Origin: Shewanella sp. c952
Lineage (GTDB): Bacteria; Pseudomonadota; Gammaproteobacteria; Enterobacterales; Shewanellaceae
DNA: 64,000 nucleotides
Direction: 5' to 3'
NCBI RefSeq assembly: GCF_019654975.1
Contig: NZ_BPEW01000017.1
Location: 33,787 to 97,786, forward strand
A program made the translations under genes and the position numbers. This document shows positions 18,118 through 28,087 of the stretch, piece after piece. The number at the start of each line of letters is the position of its first letter. The first letter of the stretch is position 1. The notes under the pieces are model-generated. The model searched no databases and was not told the DNA's origin. It saw only the letters and a program-made list of their open reading frames with translations.

Positions 18118-19162
18118 TACTCCCTTAGAGGGGCAAGCAGTAGCACCTGCACCAGGGTTTAAGCCAGAAGATTTAAATGGTATTGAAAAAACAGCCATAT
18201 TGTTGTTGAGCCTCAGTGAAAGTGATGCTGCTTCTATATTGAAACACCTAGAGCCCAAACAGGTGCAGAAGGTCGGCATGGCGATGGCGGCAATGCAGGA
18301 TTTTGGCCAAGAAAAGGTCATCGGAGTGCATAAGCTGTTTTTGGACGATATTCAAAAATACTCTTCTATCGGTTTCAACAGTGAAGAATTCGTTCGTAAG
18401 GCATTGACTGCTGCGCTAGGTGAAGATAAAGCGGGCAACCTGATTGAACAGATCATTATGGGTAGTGGCGCCAAAGGCCTCGACTCCCTTAAGTGGATGG
18501 ATGCACGCCAAGTAGCGACTATCATTCAAAACGAACATCCGCAGATCCAAACCATTGTTTTGTCATATTTGGAGCCGGATCAAGCCGCAGAAATATTTGC
18601 TCAATTCCCTGAAAATACACGCTTAGATCTCATGATGCGAATCGCTAACCTTGAGGAAGTGCAGCCTGCAGCACTGCAAGAGCTAAACGATATCATGGAG
18701 AAACAGTTTGCCGGTCAAGGCGGCGCACAAGCGGCTAAGATGGGTGGTCTTAAAGCGGCAGCAAATATCATGAACTATCTTGATACGGGCGTCGAAAGCC
18801 ATCTTATGGAAACGATGCGAGAGTCTGATGAAGAGATGGCGCAACAGATCCAAGACCTTATGTTCGTGTTTGAGAACTTAAGTGATGTCGATGACATGGG
18901 CATTCAAGTGCTGCTTAGAGAAGTGCAGCAAGATGTACTGATGAAGGCACTAAAAGGCACTGATGATCAACTCAAAGAGAAGCTCCTTGGTAACATGTCT
19001 AAACGCGCAGCAGAATTGCTCCGAGATGACTTAGAAGCGATGGGGCCGATTAGGATCAGTGAAGTTGAAGTGGCACAAAAAGAGATCTTATCGATTGCAC
19101 GTCGTCTAAGTGAAAGCGGTGAGCTGATGCTTGGTGGTGGCAGTGGTGAAGAGTTCTTATAA
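18107..19162 (+). CDS. fliG: Flagellar motor switch protein FliG
   Basis: 351 aa. Rotor protein that receives torque from the stator. N-terminal FliF-binding domain (LNGIEKTAILLLSLSE), middle domain with the EHPQ motif (QNEHPQIQTIVLSYL), and C-terminal torque helix (VLMKALKGTDDQLKEKLLGN, with MSKRAAELLRDDLEAMGPIR) carrying the charged residues known to face the stator. A TTG at 18101 is in frame; ATG 18107 gives the usual N-terminus. Overlaps fliF by 11 nt and fliH by 1 nt, which suggests translational coupling. Confidence 0.96.
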   Translation: MTNNTPLEGQAVAPAPGFKPEDLNGIEKTAILLLSLSESDAASILKHLEPKQVQKVGMAMAAMQDFGQEKVIGVHKLFLDDIQKYSSIGFNSEEFVRKALTAALGEDKAGNLIEQIIMGSGAKGLDSLKWMDARQVATIIQNEHPQIQTIVLSYLEPDQAAEIFAQFPENTRLDLMMRIANLEEVQPAALQELNDIMEKQFAGQGGAQAAKMGGLKAAANIMNYLDTGVESHLMETMRESDEEMAQQIQDLMFVFENLSDVDDMGIQVLLREVQQDVLMKALKGTDDQLKEKLLGNMSKRAAELLRDDLEAMGPIRISEVEVAQKEILSIARRLSESGELMLGGGSGEEFL

Positions 19163-20124
19163 TGAATGACCCAAAAGAGCCCAAAGGGGCGACGGTTAAT
19201 ACCACCGATGAATTTGGTCACTGGGATCTGCCTGATATTAGCCAAGCAGTAGATACTTCATCATTGAATATGTTTGGTCGACATGGCTCTACTATTGACA
19301 TTGAAGACGATGGTGAAGCCGAAGCCATTTTACCGCCGACATTGACCGAGATTGAAGATATCCGCGCCGATGCTGAACGAGAAGGTTTTGTTCAAGGGCA
19401 AGAGGCCGGTCATGCTGAAGGGCTTGAAAAAGGCCGTTTGGCAGGGTTAGAACAGGGTCATAGCGAAGGTTTTGAACAAGGAAAAGAGCAGGGGCATGAG
19501 GCTGGTCTCCAAGCTGCTGCGGAGATGTTACAACGTTTTGAGGCATTACTTGAGCAATTCGAGAAACCGTTGAGCATACTCGATACCGAAATTGAGAAAG
19601 AGTTGCTATCTACCTCTATGAGTCTTGCAAAGGCCGTTATCGGCCATGAGCTTAGAACACACCCTGAACATATATTAAGTGCGCTGCGCCAAGGTGTTGA
19701 TTCGCTGCCGATTAAAGAGCAAAAAGTCAATATCAGAGTGACACCAGCCGATGAAACATTGATTTCAGGCCTCTATAGCACTGCGCAGTTAGAAAAAAAT
19801 CGCTGGGATATTGAAGCCGATCCAAGCTTATCCCCAGGTGATTGCATTATCAGCAGCGGGCGCAGCCATATAGATATGACAGTCGATACCCGTATTCAAC
19901 ACGTCTTTTTTGAGTTAGAAAAAAGTCAGCAAGATCTATTGCAGAAAAAAGAGCAGCAACAGCAAACGTTGCTTAGTGAACGAGCGAGTAAACAAGTGGC
20001 TATTGACGAGCAAGAGCCTAATTCGACTCAAGCAATAGAGACACAACAAGAACAGCAAGCTCAAGAACCCGTCCCAGTCGCCGAAGGTGAACATGCCAAC
20101 ACGCCAACACCGACTGCGCAGTAA
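19162..20124 (+). CDS. fliH: Flagellar export ATPase regulator FliH
   Basis: 320 aa. Binds FliI and tethers the ATPase complex to the C-ring. Contains the typical glycine-repeat helix of FliH at about 75-115 ([20 protein letters not shown]), followed by the conserved globular part ([40 protein letters not shown]). The tail after about 255 is Gln/Glu-rich and low in complexity, longer than in enteric FliH. Starts in the stop codon of fliG (TAATG) and overlaps fliI by 32 nt. Confidence 0.94.
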   Translation: MNDPKEPKGATVNTTDEFGHWDLPDISQAVDTSSLNMFGRHGSTIDIEDDGEAEAILPPTLTEIEDIRADAEREGFVQGQEAGHAEGLEKGRLAGLEQGHSEGFEQGKEQGHEAGLQAAAEMLQRFEALLEQFEKPLSILDTEIEKELLSTSMSLAKAVIGHELRTHPEHILSALRQGVDSLPIKEQKVNIRVTPADETLISGLYSTAQLEKNRWDIEADPSLSPGDCIISSGRSHIDMTVDTRIQHVFFELEKSQQDLLQKKEQQQQTLLSERASKQVAIDEQEPNSTQAIETQQEQQAQEPVPVAEGEHANTPTPTAQ

Positions 20125-21433
20125 ACTTGCGCAGCACCATAGTAAGGTGAATCCTTTTGTGGCCGAAGCCAGCGGACAGCTAGTTCGTGTGGTGGGTTTA
20201 ACGCTAGAAGCCACCGGTTGCCGTGCTTCAGTTGGCAGCCTTTGCTCGATAGAAACCATGTCTGGTGAGCTTGTCGCAGAAGTGATTGGTTTTGATGATG
20301 ACCTGCTTTATTTAATGCCGATTGAAGAGTTAAGTGGCGTGTTACCTGGTGCTAAAGTGACTCCACTTGGACAGCAGTCAGGTTTAAGCGTTGGATTGGC
20401 ATTATTAGGTCGAGTGCTTGATGGTAGTGGCCTGCCGATTGATGGCTTAGGTAACCTGCAAACAGACCAAAAAGCCCCGACTCATGCTCCTGCAATAAAC
20501 CCTTTAGCAAGACGTGCCATTAGCGAACCGCTTGATGTAGGTGTGCGTGCGATTAACTCAATGTTGACCGTAGGTAAAGGTCAGCGAATGGGGCTATTTG
20601 CAGGTTCTGGTGTTGGTAAAAGTGTGCTGTTAGGCATGATGACCAGAGGCACTACCGCCGACATCATTGTAGTGGGGCTGGTCGGAGAGCGTGGCCGCGA
20701 AGTCAAAGAATTCATTGAAGAGATTTTAGGCCCTGAAGGCCGTGCACGCTCAGTCGTTGTTGCCGCGCCGGCAGATACCTCGCCATTGATGCGACTGCGC
20801 GCCTGTGAAACATCGACACGAATCGCGGAGTACTTTCGCGACATGGGTTACAGCGTACTGCTACTGATGGATAGTTTAACCCGTTACGCTCAGGCGCAGC
20901 GCGAAATAGCGTTGGCCGTCGGCGAGCCACCTGCAACTAAAGGTTATCCGCCTTCAGTATTTGCCAAGCTGCCTAAACTGGTGGAAAGAGCTGGCAATGG
21001 TGGTGGTAAACAGGGCTCGATTACTGCTTTTTACACGGTACTGACAGAGGGCGACGATTTACAAGATCCTATTGCCGATGCATCACGAGCAATCCTTGAC
21101 GGGCATATTGTCCTTTCTCGTTCACTGGCTGATTCTGGCCATTATCCTGCGATAGATATCGAAGCGTCGATTAGTCGTGTCGCACCTATGGTGATAACGA
21201 CAGAGCACTTAGAGGCGATGCGCCGAGTAAAGCAGGTTTATTCGCTTTATCAGCAGAACAAAGATCTGATCTCTATTGGCGCTTATACGCAGGGAAGTGA
21301 TCCTCGAATTGATAATGCAATTCGCCTGCAACCCGCTATGAATGCTTTTTTACGCCAAACCATGAAAGATGCTATTACCTTCGACAGTAGTACGCTTATG
21401 TTGAGCCAATTGGGCGCGCAGTGTCATGTTTAG
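20093..21433 (+). CDS. fliI: Flagellum-specific ATP synthase FliI
   Basis: 446 aa. ATPase of the flagellar type III export apparatus, homologous to F1-beta. Walker A at 170-177 (AGSGVGKS), conserved [19 protein letters not shown] and [14 protein letters not shown] signatures, and the [13 protein letters not shown] segment. A GTG at 20087 is in frame but overlaps the ribosome-binding site GAAGG; ATG 20093 is preferred. Overlaps fliH by 32 nt; fliJ follows after 30 bp. Confidence 0.96.
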   Translation: MPTRQHRLRSKLAQHHSKVNPFVAEASGQLVRVVGLTLEATGCRASVGSLCSIETMSGELVAEVIGFDDDLLYLMPIEELSGVLPGAKVTPLGQQSGLSVGLALLGRVLDGSGLPIDGLGNLQTDQKAPTHAPAINPLARRAISEPLDVGVRAINSMLTVGKGQRMGLFAGSGVGKSVLLGMMTRGTTADIIVVGLVGERGREVKEFIEEILGPEGRARSVVVAAPADTSPLMRLRACETSTRIAEYFRDMGYSVLLLMDSLTRYAQAQREIALAVGEPPATKGYPPSVFAKLPKLVERAGNGGGKQGSITAFYTVLTEGDDLQDPIADASRAILDGHIVLSRSLADSGHYPAIDIEASISRVAPMVITTEHLEAMRRVKQVYSLYQQNKDLISIGAYTQGSDPRIDNAIRLQPAMNAFLRQTMKDAITFDSSTLMLSQLGAQCHV

Positions 21434-21463
21434 AATTGAGCAGAATCAATGAGTAATAGATAA

Positions 21464-21910
21464 ATGGCTAAAGCTGACCCACTTTTTACCGTACTAAAAT
21501 TAACCCAAGAAGCCGAAGAGCAAGCATCACTGCAACTGCGTGCCGCTCAATTAGAGTTACAGCGCAGACAAAGCCAGTTAAAGGCGTTGCAAGATTATCG
21601 TTTAGATTACATGAAACAGATGGAGCAGCAGCAAGGTAAAAATATCAGCGCGAGTTACTATCATCAGTTTCATCAATTCGTGCGTCAGGTCGATGATGCC
21701 ATTGTGCAGCAAGTCAATTCGGTCCAAGAAGCACACACCCAACAACAACATCGACAAACTCATTGGCAAGAGAAACAACAAAAGCGTAAAGCTGTAGAGC
21801 TGCTATTGGCGAATAAAGCTGAGAAAGCCCAGCTTGCTGAACAACGCAGAGAACAGAAAATGGTTGATGAGTTTGCCTCGCAGCAGTTTTACCGTAAATC
21901 CCGCCGCTAG
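21464..21910 (+). CDS. fliJ: Flagellar export protein FliJ
   Basis: 148 aa, nearly all helical and rich in Gln, Glu, Arg and Lys, as expected of the two-helix coiled-coil stalk that sits in the FliI hexamer. Opening ADPLFTVLKLTQEAEEQASL is typical. It is the last gene of the fliE operon; the fliK promoter follows. Confidence 0.92.
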   Translation: MAKADPLFTVLKLTQEAEEQASLQLRAAQLELQRRQSQLKALQDYRLDYMKQMEQQQGKNISASYYHQFHQFVRQVDDAIVQQVNSVQEAHTQQQHRQTHWQEKQQKRKAVELLLANKAEKAQLAEQRREQKMVDEFASQQFYRKSRR

Positions 21911-21969
21911 ATTTAAAACACTAAATGTAAAACAGTAGGTTTCAGGCTGTTCAATATCTGCCGCTTTGT

Positions 21970-21986
21970 TGGCATCATATTTGCTT
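21970..21986 (+). promoter_or_regulatory. Sigma-54 promoter of the fliK operon
   Basis: TGGCATCATATTTGCTT: GG (21971-21972), ten bases, GC (21983-21984), with TTGC at -12. Start near 21996, about 100 nt before fliK. It probably drives fliKLMNOPQR-flhB. Confidence 0.85.
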
Positions 21987-22095
21987 TTAACTAGATAATA
22001 GGTAATTTAAGCGGACGCTTGAGCCGATATTTTGACGCTAATTACCCAACCTAACGATCTATTTTTGCTTTGATGGGAACGCTGACGGAGAAGTT

Positions 22096-23664
22096 ATGCA
22101 GCAGATGACCAATATTTTACTCAGTAGTGCCGATGCCGCCAGTGCTAAAAAAACAGCGGTAAGCGCAAAGCCCGAGCTGAGCGCGGAAGGTGATAATTTC
22201 TCTGCGGCTCTTGCAAAGGCCAGCAAAGAGGGTGCTACTGCTGAGCAACAAAAAATAGATGGAAACGCAGCATTAACCACTGCAACGACAGGTGAGCAAA
22301 AACAAAGCGACATAAAAGACGCAAACAGTAATCAAGAGCCAAGCAACAGTGATGATGTCAATCAGGTGTTGGATCAAATTAATCTTGCTAACAATTTTCC
22401 TGTTAGCGCAGATGTGGATGCTCAAAGTGACTCGATGATTGCCGCTGACGGCGAAGGTTTGCCGTTAGACAATGATACAGCAGCAGAGCTTGCCACATTG
22501 AAGGCTGGCAGCGAAGCAACTGACAACAGTGACTCTGATGAATCCATCGCATTATCTGATGAGATTTTACAAGCATTAAGCCTTCAAACTGGCCTCTCTG
22601 AACAAGCGTTAAATGAAATGCCCGAAGCTGAGCTTGAAGCGTTGCTAGCACAAAGTAAGATTTTAGATGCCGACGGTAAGCTACTAGCGCAATACGCCAT
22701 CGCAGCGGCTCCAAGTATGGCAACCATAAATTCTGCAGATGGACTTAACGCCTCTGCTAATAAAGTTGATAACGCAAATGGCTCTGAAGTAAACAGCAAC
22801 ACTAACAATGGCCCCAAACAAACAAGCAATATTCCTGCGGCAGATGTGTTAACTCAGCGGTCTATCGATCCGAACACTAAAGCCGAAAGCCGCGATATTC
22901 TCGGCAAAGAAGCAGCCATTCAAGCAGGGGCAGCAACAAGCACTGCTGAAGCGGTTTCCAAGCGAGCTGATATAGAAAATAACAGTAATGGAAAACTTAG
23001 CAATACAGCCAATACTATGGCGGCAGAACAGCTTAAAGGTGCAGAGTTGTCAGTGAGGTTGACCCCGATTCAAATGGGGTTGGAAGCAAACCTTGCTAGC
23101 GGTAATGAAGAGCTTTCTACCCAAGATATTAAGACGGTATCAGGCCTGCAAGCTCATAATCTACAAATTCAGCAGAGTTTAACCCGTGTTGAACCGCAGC
23201 AGATCCAGTTGGCGCTGAAACAACATGCTGATCAAGCCTCTCAGATGCAGGAGATGATCCAACGTTTTTCTCCGGTAATGAAGCAGCAGTTGATGACGAT
23301 GGTTAGTCAAGGCGTGCAACATGCTGAGATCAGACTCGATCCAGCAGAGTTAGGCAGTATGATGGTGCGGATCCAAGTTCAGGGTGATACCACTCAAGTG
23401 CAATTCCAAGTGAGCCAACATCAAACTCGAGATCTCGTTGAACAAGCAATGCCTCGATTACGTGAAATGCTGGCCGAGCAAGGTATGCAATTAACAGATG
23501 GCCAAGTATCGCAAGGCGACCGAGGTAACGACCAATCATTCCAAGGTGATAGAGACAGCCGAGGCAATAGTCACGGTGAAATGGATGAAATTTCAGCAGA
23601 AGAGCTGATTGTTGGCGCAAATCAGGCAACAAGTTCTGCTTCAGGTATAGATTATTACGCATAA
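22096..23664 (+). CDS. fliK: Flagellar hook-length control protein FliK
   Basis: 522 aa. Secreted ruler that triggers the switch of export specificity through FlhB when the hook is complete. The N-terminal two-thirds is low-complexity Ala/Ser/Asn/Gln-rich, as in the family. The C-terminal Flg_hook domain (about 395-475) contains HAEIRLDPAELGSMMVRIQV and QFQVSQHQTRDLVEQAMPRL. ATG 22096 follows GGAGAAG. A second, FliK-like gene lies at 44169-45770 on the other strand. Confidence 0.94.
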   Translation: MQQMTNILLSSADAASAKKTAVSAKPELSAEGDNFSAALAKASKEGATAEQQKIDGNAALTTATTGEQKQSDIKDANSNQEPSNSDDVNQVLDQINLANNFPVSADVDAQSDSMIAADGEGLPLDNDTAAELATLKAGSEATDNSDSDESIALSDEILQALSLQTGLSEQALNEMPEAELEALLAQSKILDADGKLLAQYAIAAAPSMATINSADGLNASANKVDNANGSEVNSNTNNGPKQTSNIPAADVLTQRSIDPNTKAESRDILGKEAAIQAGAATSTAEAVSKRADIENNSNGKLSNTANTMAAEQLKGAELSVRLTPIQMGLEANLASGNEELSTQDIKTVSGLQAHNLQIQQSLTRVEPQQIQLALKQHADQASQMQEMIQRFSPVMKQQLMTMVSQGVQHAEIRLDPAELGSMMVRIQVQGDTTQVQFQVSQHQTRDLVEQAMPRLREMLAEQGMQLTDGQVSQGDRGNDQSFQGDRDSRGNSHGEMDEISAEELIVGANQATSSASGIDYYA

Positions 23665-23756
23665 GCAGGTAACCTATAGCACAGTTAAAAACTTAGCTTA
23701 ACTTGTGATGTTGGCCGAGTTAAGCAAGTGCATAGAGGTCCAGTTAGGGAAAGCAG

Positions 23757-24275
23757 ATGGCAGAAGAAGAATCATTAGAGCTTGAAGTCAGCGACAAGCC
23801 TAAAAGTAAGAAGAAGTTAGTGCTATTTGGCAGCATTGCAGCGGTACTTATCGTCATTATCGCAGCAACACTCTGGTTGCTATTAAGTGGCGATGATGCA
23901 GCAGAGCAAACGGGCAATGGGGAAGTTGTTGCTGAAGAGAATCTATCGGATAAAAGGGAAGCCTTTTACGCGGCAATGCCACGACCGTTTCTGTTTAACT
24001 TGCCGGGCAATGGCCGTACTCGACTTGTCGAGATTAAAGTACAGCTGATGGTGCGTGGAAAAGATGATGATGTATTGATTAAAAAACATATCCCATTAAT
24101 TGAAGATGCGTTATTGACTACTTTTAGCGGTGCGGATGTGCAAAAACTCAGTACTTTAGCTGGCAAAGATGAACTGCGACTTTTGGCATTGCTCAATGTA
24201 CAAAATACTCTGCAACCGATTATTGGGCGTAAAGTCGTTGAAAAAGTATTATTTACCGGCTTTGTGATGCAGTAA
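23757..24275 (+). CDS. fliL: Flagellar basal body-associated protein FliL
   Basis: 172 aa. Inner-membrane protein around the stator. Single membrane helix at about 20-46 (KLVLFGSIAAVLIVIIAATL), then a periplasmic stomatin-like domain (RTRLVEIKVQLMVRG; EDALLTTFSGADVQKLSTLA). ATG 23757. The 92-bp gap after fliK has no convincing sigma-54 site, so it probably belongs to the fliK operon. Confidence 0.94.
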   Translation: MAEEESLELEVSDKPKSKKKLVLFGSIAAVLIVIIAATLWLLLSGDDAAEQTGNGEVVAEENLSDKREAFYAAMPRPFLFNLPGNGRTRLVEIKVQLMVRGKDDDVLIKKHIPLIEDALLTTFSGADVQKLSTLAGKDELRLLALLNVQNTLQPIIGRKVVEKVLFTGFVMQ

Positions 24276-24330
24276 ATTTGCACAGCTCTTTTTGTAAACC
24301 AAACGTTTTTATATAGGCAAAGGCAATATC

Positions 24331-25359
24331 GTGAGTGATTTATTAAGCCAAGACGAAATTGATGCGCTACTACACGGTGTAGATGATGTCGAAGAGGACA
24401 TGATTGAGGACGGTGAGCTTGATGCTCGTTCTTATGATTTCTCTTCGCAAGACCGTATTGTGCGTGGCCGAATGCCAACGCTGGAGATTGTTAACGAGCG
24501 TTTTGCTCGCCACCTGCGAATTAGCATGTTTAACATGATGCGCCGTGCGGCTGAAGTGTCAATTAACGGCGTACAAATGCTCAAGTTCGGTGAGTATGTT
24601 CACACTCTTTTTGTACCGACAAGCTTAAACATGGTGCGTTTTAGTCCGTTAAAAGGGACTGCGCTTATCACCATGGAAGCAAGGCTAGTTTTTATCCTTG
24701 TAGATAACTTCTTTGGTGGTGATGGACGTTTCCACGCAAAGATTGAGGGACGAGAATTTACTCCCACTGAACGCAGAATTGTGCAACTGCTGCTTAAAAT
24801 TATCTTTGAAGATTATAAAGAAGCTTGGGCGCCGGTGATGGATGTTGAGTTTGATTATCTTGACTCAGAAGTAAACCCAGCAATGGCGAATATTGTCAGC
24901 CCAACCGAAGTGGTGGTCGTGAGTTCATTCCATATTGAAGTCGATGGTGGCGGTGGAGATTTCCATATTACTATGCCGTATTCGATGATTGAACCTATTC
25001 GAGAGTTGCTCGATGCGGGTGTGCAAAGTGATACTCAAGATACTGATATGCGTTGGTCACAGGCACTGCGAGACGAGATCATGGATGTTGATGTTGGTAT
25101 CGACGCTACCGTTGTAGAACATCAGGTGACATTACGTGATGTGCTTGAATTTAAGGCTGGGGATGTGATCCCTGTTGAGTTGCCTGAACACATTATTTTG
25201 AAAGTTGAAGATCTTCCCACTTATCGTTGTAAGATGGGGAAAACTAAAGAGAATCTTGCATTAAAGATTTGTGAACAAATACAAAGGCCAGAAACGGTTA
25301 AGTCGGAACTGCAGTTGGTTACCCATAAAGGTAAGCCACGCGAACGCTCTGATATATAA
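24331..25359 (+). CDS. fliM: Flagellar motor switch protein FliM
   Basis: 342 aa. C-ring protein that binds phospho-CheY. The N-terminal CheY-binding peptide is intact (LLSQDEIDALLHGVDD, residues 4-19), followed by the middle domain (VNERFARHLRISMFNMMRRA; FGEYVHTLFVPTSLNMV) and the C-terminal SpoA domain. The start is GTG (24331), before which GGCAAAGG is a weak ribosome-binding site. fliN follows after 12 bp. The EIDALLHG peptide resembles repeats found in the CheA linker. Confidence 0.97.
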   Translation: MSDLLSQDEIDALLHGVDDVEEDMIEDGELDARSYDFSSQDRIVRGRMPTLEIVNERFARHLRISMFNMMRRAAEVSINGVQMLKFGEYVHTLFVPTSLNMVRFSPLKGTALITMEARLVFILVDNFFGGDGRFHAKIEGREFTPTERRIVQLLLKIIFEDYKEAWAPVMDVEFDYLDSEVNPAMANIVSPTEVVVVSSFHIEVDGGGGDFHITMPYSMIEPIRELLDAGVQSDTQDTDMRWSQALRDEIMDVDVGIDATVVEHQVTLRDVLEFKAGDVIPVELPEHIILKVEDLPTYRCKMGKTKENLALKICEQIQRPETVKSELQLVTHKGKPRERSDI

Positions 25360-25371
25360 GGTGATAAGTAA

Positions 25372-25752
25372 ATGAGTACAGATACAGGCGATGACTGGGC
25401 TGCAGCAATGGCAGAGCAAGCAATTGAAGAAGCACAAGCTGTAGAACTAGACGAATTTAGCAGCGATGCCGCTCCGCTAAGCGAAGAGGAAGCATCAAAA
25501 CTTGATGCGATTATGGATATTCCTGTCACCATTTCAATGGAAGTGGGTCGCAGCTTTATTAATATCCGTAATCTGCTGCAACTAAACCAGGGCTCAGTTG
25601 TTGAGTTAGACCGTGTTGCAGGTGAACCACTCGATGTAATGGTTAATGGCACACTAATCGCCCATGGTGAAGTGGTTGTTGTTAACGACAAATTCGGTAT
25701 TCGTTTAACCGACGTTATCAGCCAGACTGAGCGTATTAAAAAGCTTAAATAA
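25372..25752 (+). CDS. fliN: Flagellar motor switch protein FliN
   Basis: 126 aa. C-ring base; also binds FliH. Acidic N-terminal 40 residues, then the SpoA domain with MDIPVTISMEVGRSFINIRN, LDRVAGEPLDVMVNG and GEVVVVNDKFGIRLTDVIS. Typical length and 12/11-bp spacing to fliM and fliO. Confidence 0.97.
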   Translation: MSTDTGDDWAAAMAEQAIEEAQAVELDEFSSDAAPLSEEEASKLDAIMDIPVTISMEVGRSFINIRNLLQLNQGSVVELDRVAGEPLDVMVNGTLIAHGEVVVVNDKFGIRLTDVISQTERIKKLK

Positions 25753-25763
25753 AGGGATTAGCA

Positions 25764-26138
25764 ATGAGTTTTCAGCTTGCATTAGCTAGTCTTGGCACGG
25801 TTGCTGCTGCCGCAGATAAATCAGCGGCGCCTTCAAGTGTTGCCACACTTGCCAGTATGGTAGGGGGACTGATTGTTGTCCTGCTATTAATTTTTGCTCT
25901 TGCTTATATGGTGAAGCGACTTAATTTGGTACCCAGCAGCCAAGGAGTGTTGAAAACACTTGCTGTTACGCCTCTAGGTCAAAAAGAGAAGCTGGTACTG
26001 GTAGAGGTTGACGGCCAACAGTATTTACTTGGGGTTACCCCGCATCAAGTTAATTTGGTTGATAAGCTTAGCGAACCCGTTGAGATCTCCACTGACTCCT
26101 TTGCGAGTCGTTTACGTCAAGCGAAGTCATCCCAATGA
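25764..26138 (+). CDS. fliO: Flagellar export gate assembly protein FliO
   Basis: 124 aa. Membrane protein that helps assemble the FliP ring of the export gate. One strong membrane helix at about 29-50 ([20 protein letters not shown]), then a small cytoplasmic domain with [20 protein letters not shown]. The stop overlaps the fliP ATG by 4 nt (ATGA), suggesting coupled translation. Confidence 0.92.
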   Translation: MSFQLALASLGTVAAAADKSAAPSSVATLASMVGGLIVVLLLIFALAYMVKRLNLVPSSQGVLKTLAVTPLGQKEKLVLVEVDGQQYLLGVTPHQVNLVDKLSEPVEISTDSFASRLRQAKSSQ

Positions 26139-26884
26139 TAAAATGGATTGTGTTATTTGGTGGCCTCGCGCTGTCACTAATATCCCCTACAGTGTTAGCT
26201 GAAACAGGAATTTTGCCAGCTGTAACTGTCTCTACGGGGGCTGATGGTTCTACGCAGTATTCGGTAACCATGCAGATTTTACTGCTGATGACCGCGCTGA
26301 GCTTTATCCCTGCCGCTGTCATTATGTTGACCTCGTTTACTCGTATTATTGTGGTTTTGTCGATTTTGCGCCAAGCAATCGGATTACAGCAAGCACCCTC
26401 TAATCAAATCTTAATCGGTATCAGCATGTTCATGACATTTTTTATTATGTCTCCGGTATTCGATAAGATATATGATCAGGCGGTTAAACCCTATATTGAG
26501 CAGGGAATGCCGCTTCAGGATGCCTTTAATACAGGTAAGGGGCCGCTGAAAGATTTCATGTTGTCGCAGACTCGTTTAACCGATTTAGATACCTTTATCG
26601 AGATTTCGGGTTACCAAAATATCAATGAGCCAGAAGATGCGCCGATGAGTGTGATTATTCCGGCCTTTATCACCAGTGAACTCAAGACGGCATTTCAGAT
26701 CGGCTTTATGCTATTCGTACCATTTTTGGTATTAGATTTAGTGGTCGCCAGTATCTTGATGGCTATGGGTATGATGATGTTATCGCCTATGATTGTCTCT
26801 TTGCCGTTTAAGATCATGCTGTTTGTGCTCGTTGATGGTTGGAGCCTAGTGATGGGCACACTAGCTAACAGTTTTGGGTTGTAG
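26135..26884 (+). CDS. fliP: Flagellar export gate protein FliP
   Basis: 249 aa. Core of the type III export channel. Cleavable signal peptide ([18 protein letters not shown], about 4-21), four membrane segments and the family signatures [38 protein letters not shown] and [20 protein letters not shown]. Overlaps fliO by 4 nt; fliQ follows 7 bp later. Confidence 0.97.
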   Translation: MIKWIVLFGGLALSLISPTVLAETGILPAVTVSTGADGSTQYSVTMQILLLMTALSFIPAAVIMLTSFTRIIVVLSILRQAIGLQQAPSNQILIGISMFMTFFIMSPVFDKIYDQAVKPYIEQGMPLQDAFNTGKGPLKDFMLSQTRLTDLDTFIEISGYQNINEPEDAPMSVIIPAFITSELKTAFQIGFMLFVPFLVLDLVVASILMAMGMMMLSPMIVSLPFKIMLFVLVDGWSLVMGTLANSFGL

Positions 26885-26891
26885 GTAGCTT

Positions 26892-27161
26892 ATGACTCCT
26901 GAAGCACTGATTGATATTTTTCGAGAAGCCTTAGCGGTTATTGTCACTATTGTTTCGATGATCATTGTGCCTGGACTCATCGTCGGCTTAATTGTTGCGG
27001 TATTTCAGGCTGCGACTTCGATTAATGAACAAACATTGAGTTTTCTACCTCGTCTGCTAACAACCTTATTAGGTTTAATGTTGATGGGACATCTGCTTGT
27101 ACAAACGATGATGGAATTTTTTCTACAAATGGTGAATATGATCCCGCAGGTTATCGGTTAA
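26892..27161 (+). CDS. fliQ: Flagellar export gate protein FliQ
   Basis: 89 aa, two membrane helices (about 14-40 and 52-76), with VAVFQAATSINEQTLSFLPR, the conserved loop of the family. Normal length. A 68-bp gap before fliR is longer than the other spacings in this operon. Confidence 0.97.
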   Translation: MTPEALIDIFREALAVIVTIVSMIIVPGLIVGLIVAVFQAATSINEQTLSFLPRLLTTLLGLMLMGHLLVQTMMEFFLQMVNMIPQVIG

Positions 27162-27229
27162 TCATGCTATTGCAACTGTTTGAACCCCCTGTGTTACATC
27201 GTCAGCATTCAAGCGCTGTGCTGTAAATT

Positions 27230-28033
27230 ATGAATATCTTACTTGATACTATAATGGGTGGGATTGCTGGCTACATGTGGCCATTAACAAGGATCTCTAG
27301 CATGTTTATGGTGATGGCGGTATTTGGTGCTAATACCACTCCATCGCGAGTTAGACTATTGTTATCCCTGACCGTCACTGCTGCAGTAGTGCCCGTGCTA
27401 CCGCCAATGCCAGATATTGAGCTATTTTCCTTGAGCGCCGTGTTTGTTACTTTTCAGCAGATCATCATCGGCGTTTCCATGGGGTTTTCAACCCTGCTGT
27501 TAATGCAGACGTTTGTGTTAACTGGACAAATCATCGGTATGCAGACCAGTCTGGGCTTTGCTTCAATGATAGACCCTGGTTCTGGACAACAAACACCAGT
27601 CGTCGCTAACTTCTTTCTTTTGCTAACAACGATGATTTTTTTGGCCGTAGATGGGCATCTAATACTGATTAAAATGGTGGTTGCCAGTTTTGATTCAATT
27701 CCAGTATCAATGGAAGGTCTAAGCCTCGCAAGTTATCGTATGTTTACCGAATTTGTCGGTTATATGTTTGGCGCTGCGCTGACCATGTCACTGTCAGCTA
27801 TTGTGGCTCTTTTAACTATTAACCTTTCTTTTGGGGTTATGACGCGCGCCTCACCGCAGTTGAATATTTTCTCGATTGGTTTTCCTGTAACCATGGTCAG
27901 TGGTTTGTTTATTCTATGGCTGACATTGACCCCAATCATGGCTCACTTTGATGAAGTGTGGCGTGAGGTGCAAATTCTGCTGTGTAATGTCCTTGAACTG
28001 CAGTGCAGTTTAGATGGTGGGCTTAACCTATGA
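27230..28033 (+). CDS. fliR: Flagellar export gate protein FliR
   Basis: 267 aa, about six membrane segments. Completes the FliPQR gate. Signatures YMWPLTRISSMFMVMAVFGA at the N-terminus and GQIIGMQTSLGFASMIDPGS in the middle. The start ATG 27230 gives the usual N-terminus, but I see no Shine-Dalgarno sequence before it, so expression may depend on coupling or be low. Confidence 0.94.
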   Translation: MNILLDTIMGGIAGYMWPLTRISSMFMVMAVFGANTTPSRVRLLLSLTVTAAVVPVLPPMPDIELFSLSAVFVTFQQIIIGVSMGFSTLLLMQTFVLTGQIIGMQTSLGFASMIDPGSGQQTPVVANFFLLLTTMIFLAVDGHLILIKMVVASFDSIPVSMEGLSLASYRMFTEFVGYMFGAALTMSLSAIVALLTINLSFGVMTRASPQLNIFSIGFPVTMVSGLFILWLTLTPIMAHFDEVWREVQILLCNVLELQCSLDGGLNL

Positions 28034-28087
28034 CATTACTAACGTCTTTTATCATAGTGTTACCTCCACTTATTATGGAGGACTGTC

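Noticed and set aside
23713..23725. GG...GC pair upstream of fliL
   Set aside because: Spacing is 9 bases; no proper -24 or -12 flanks. fliL more likely belongs to the fliK operon.
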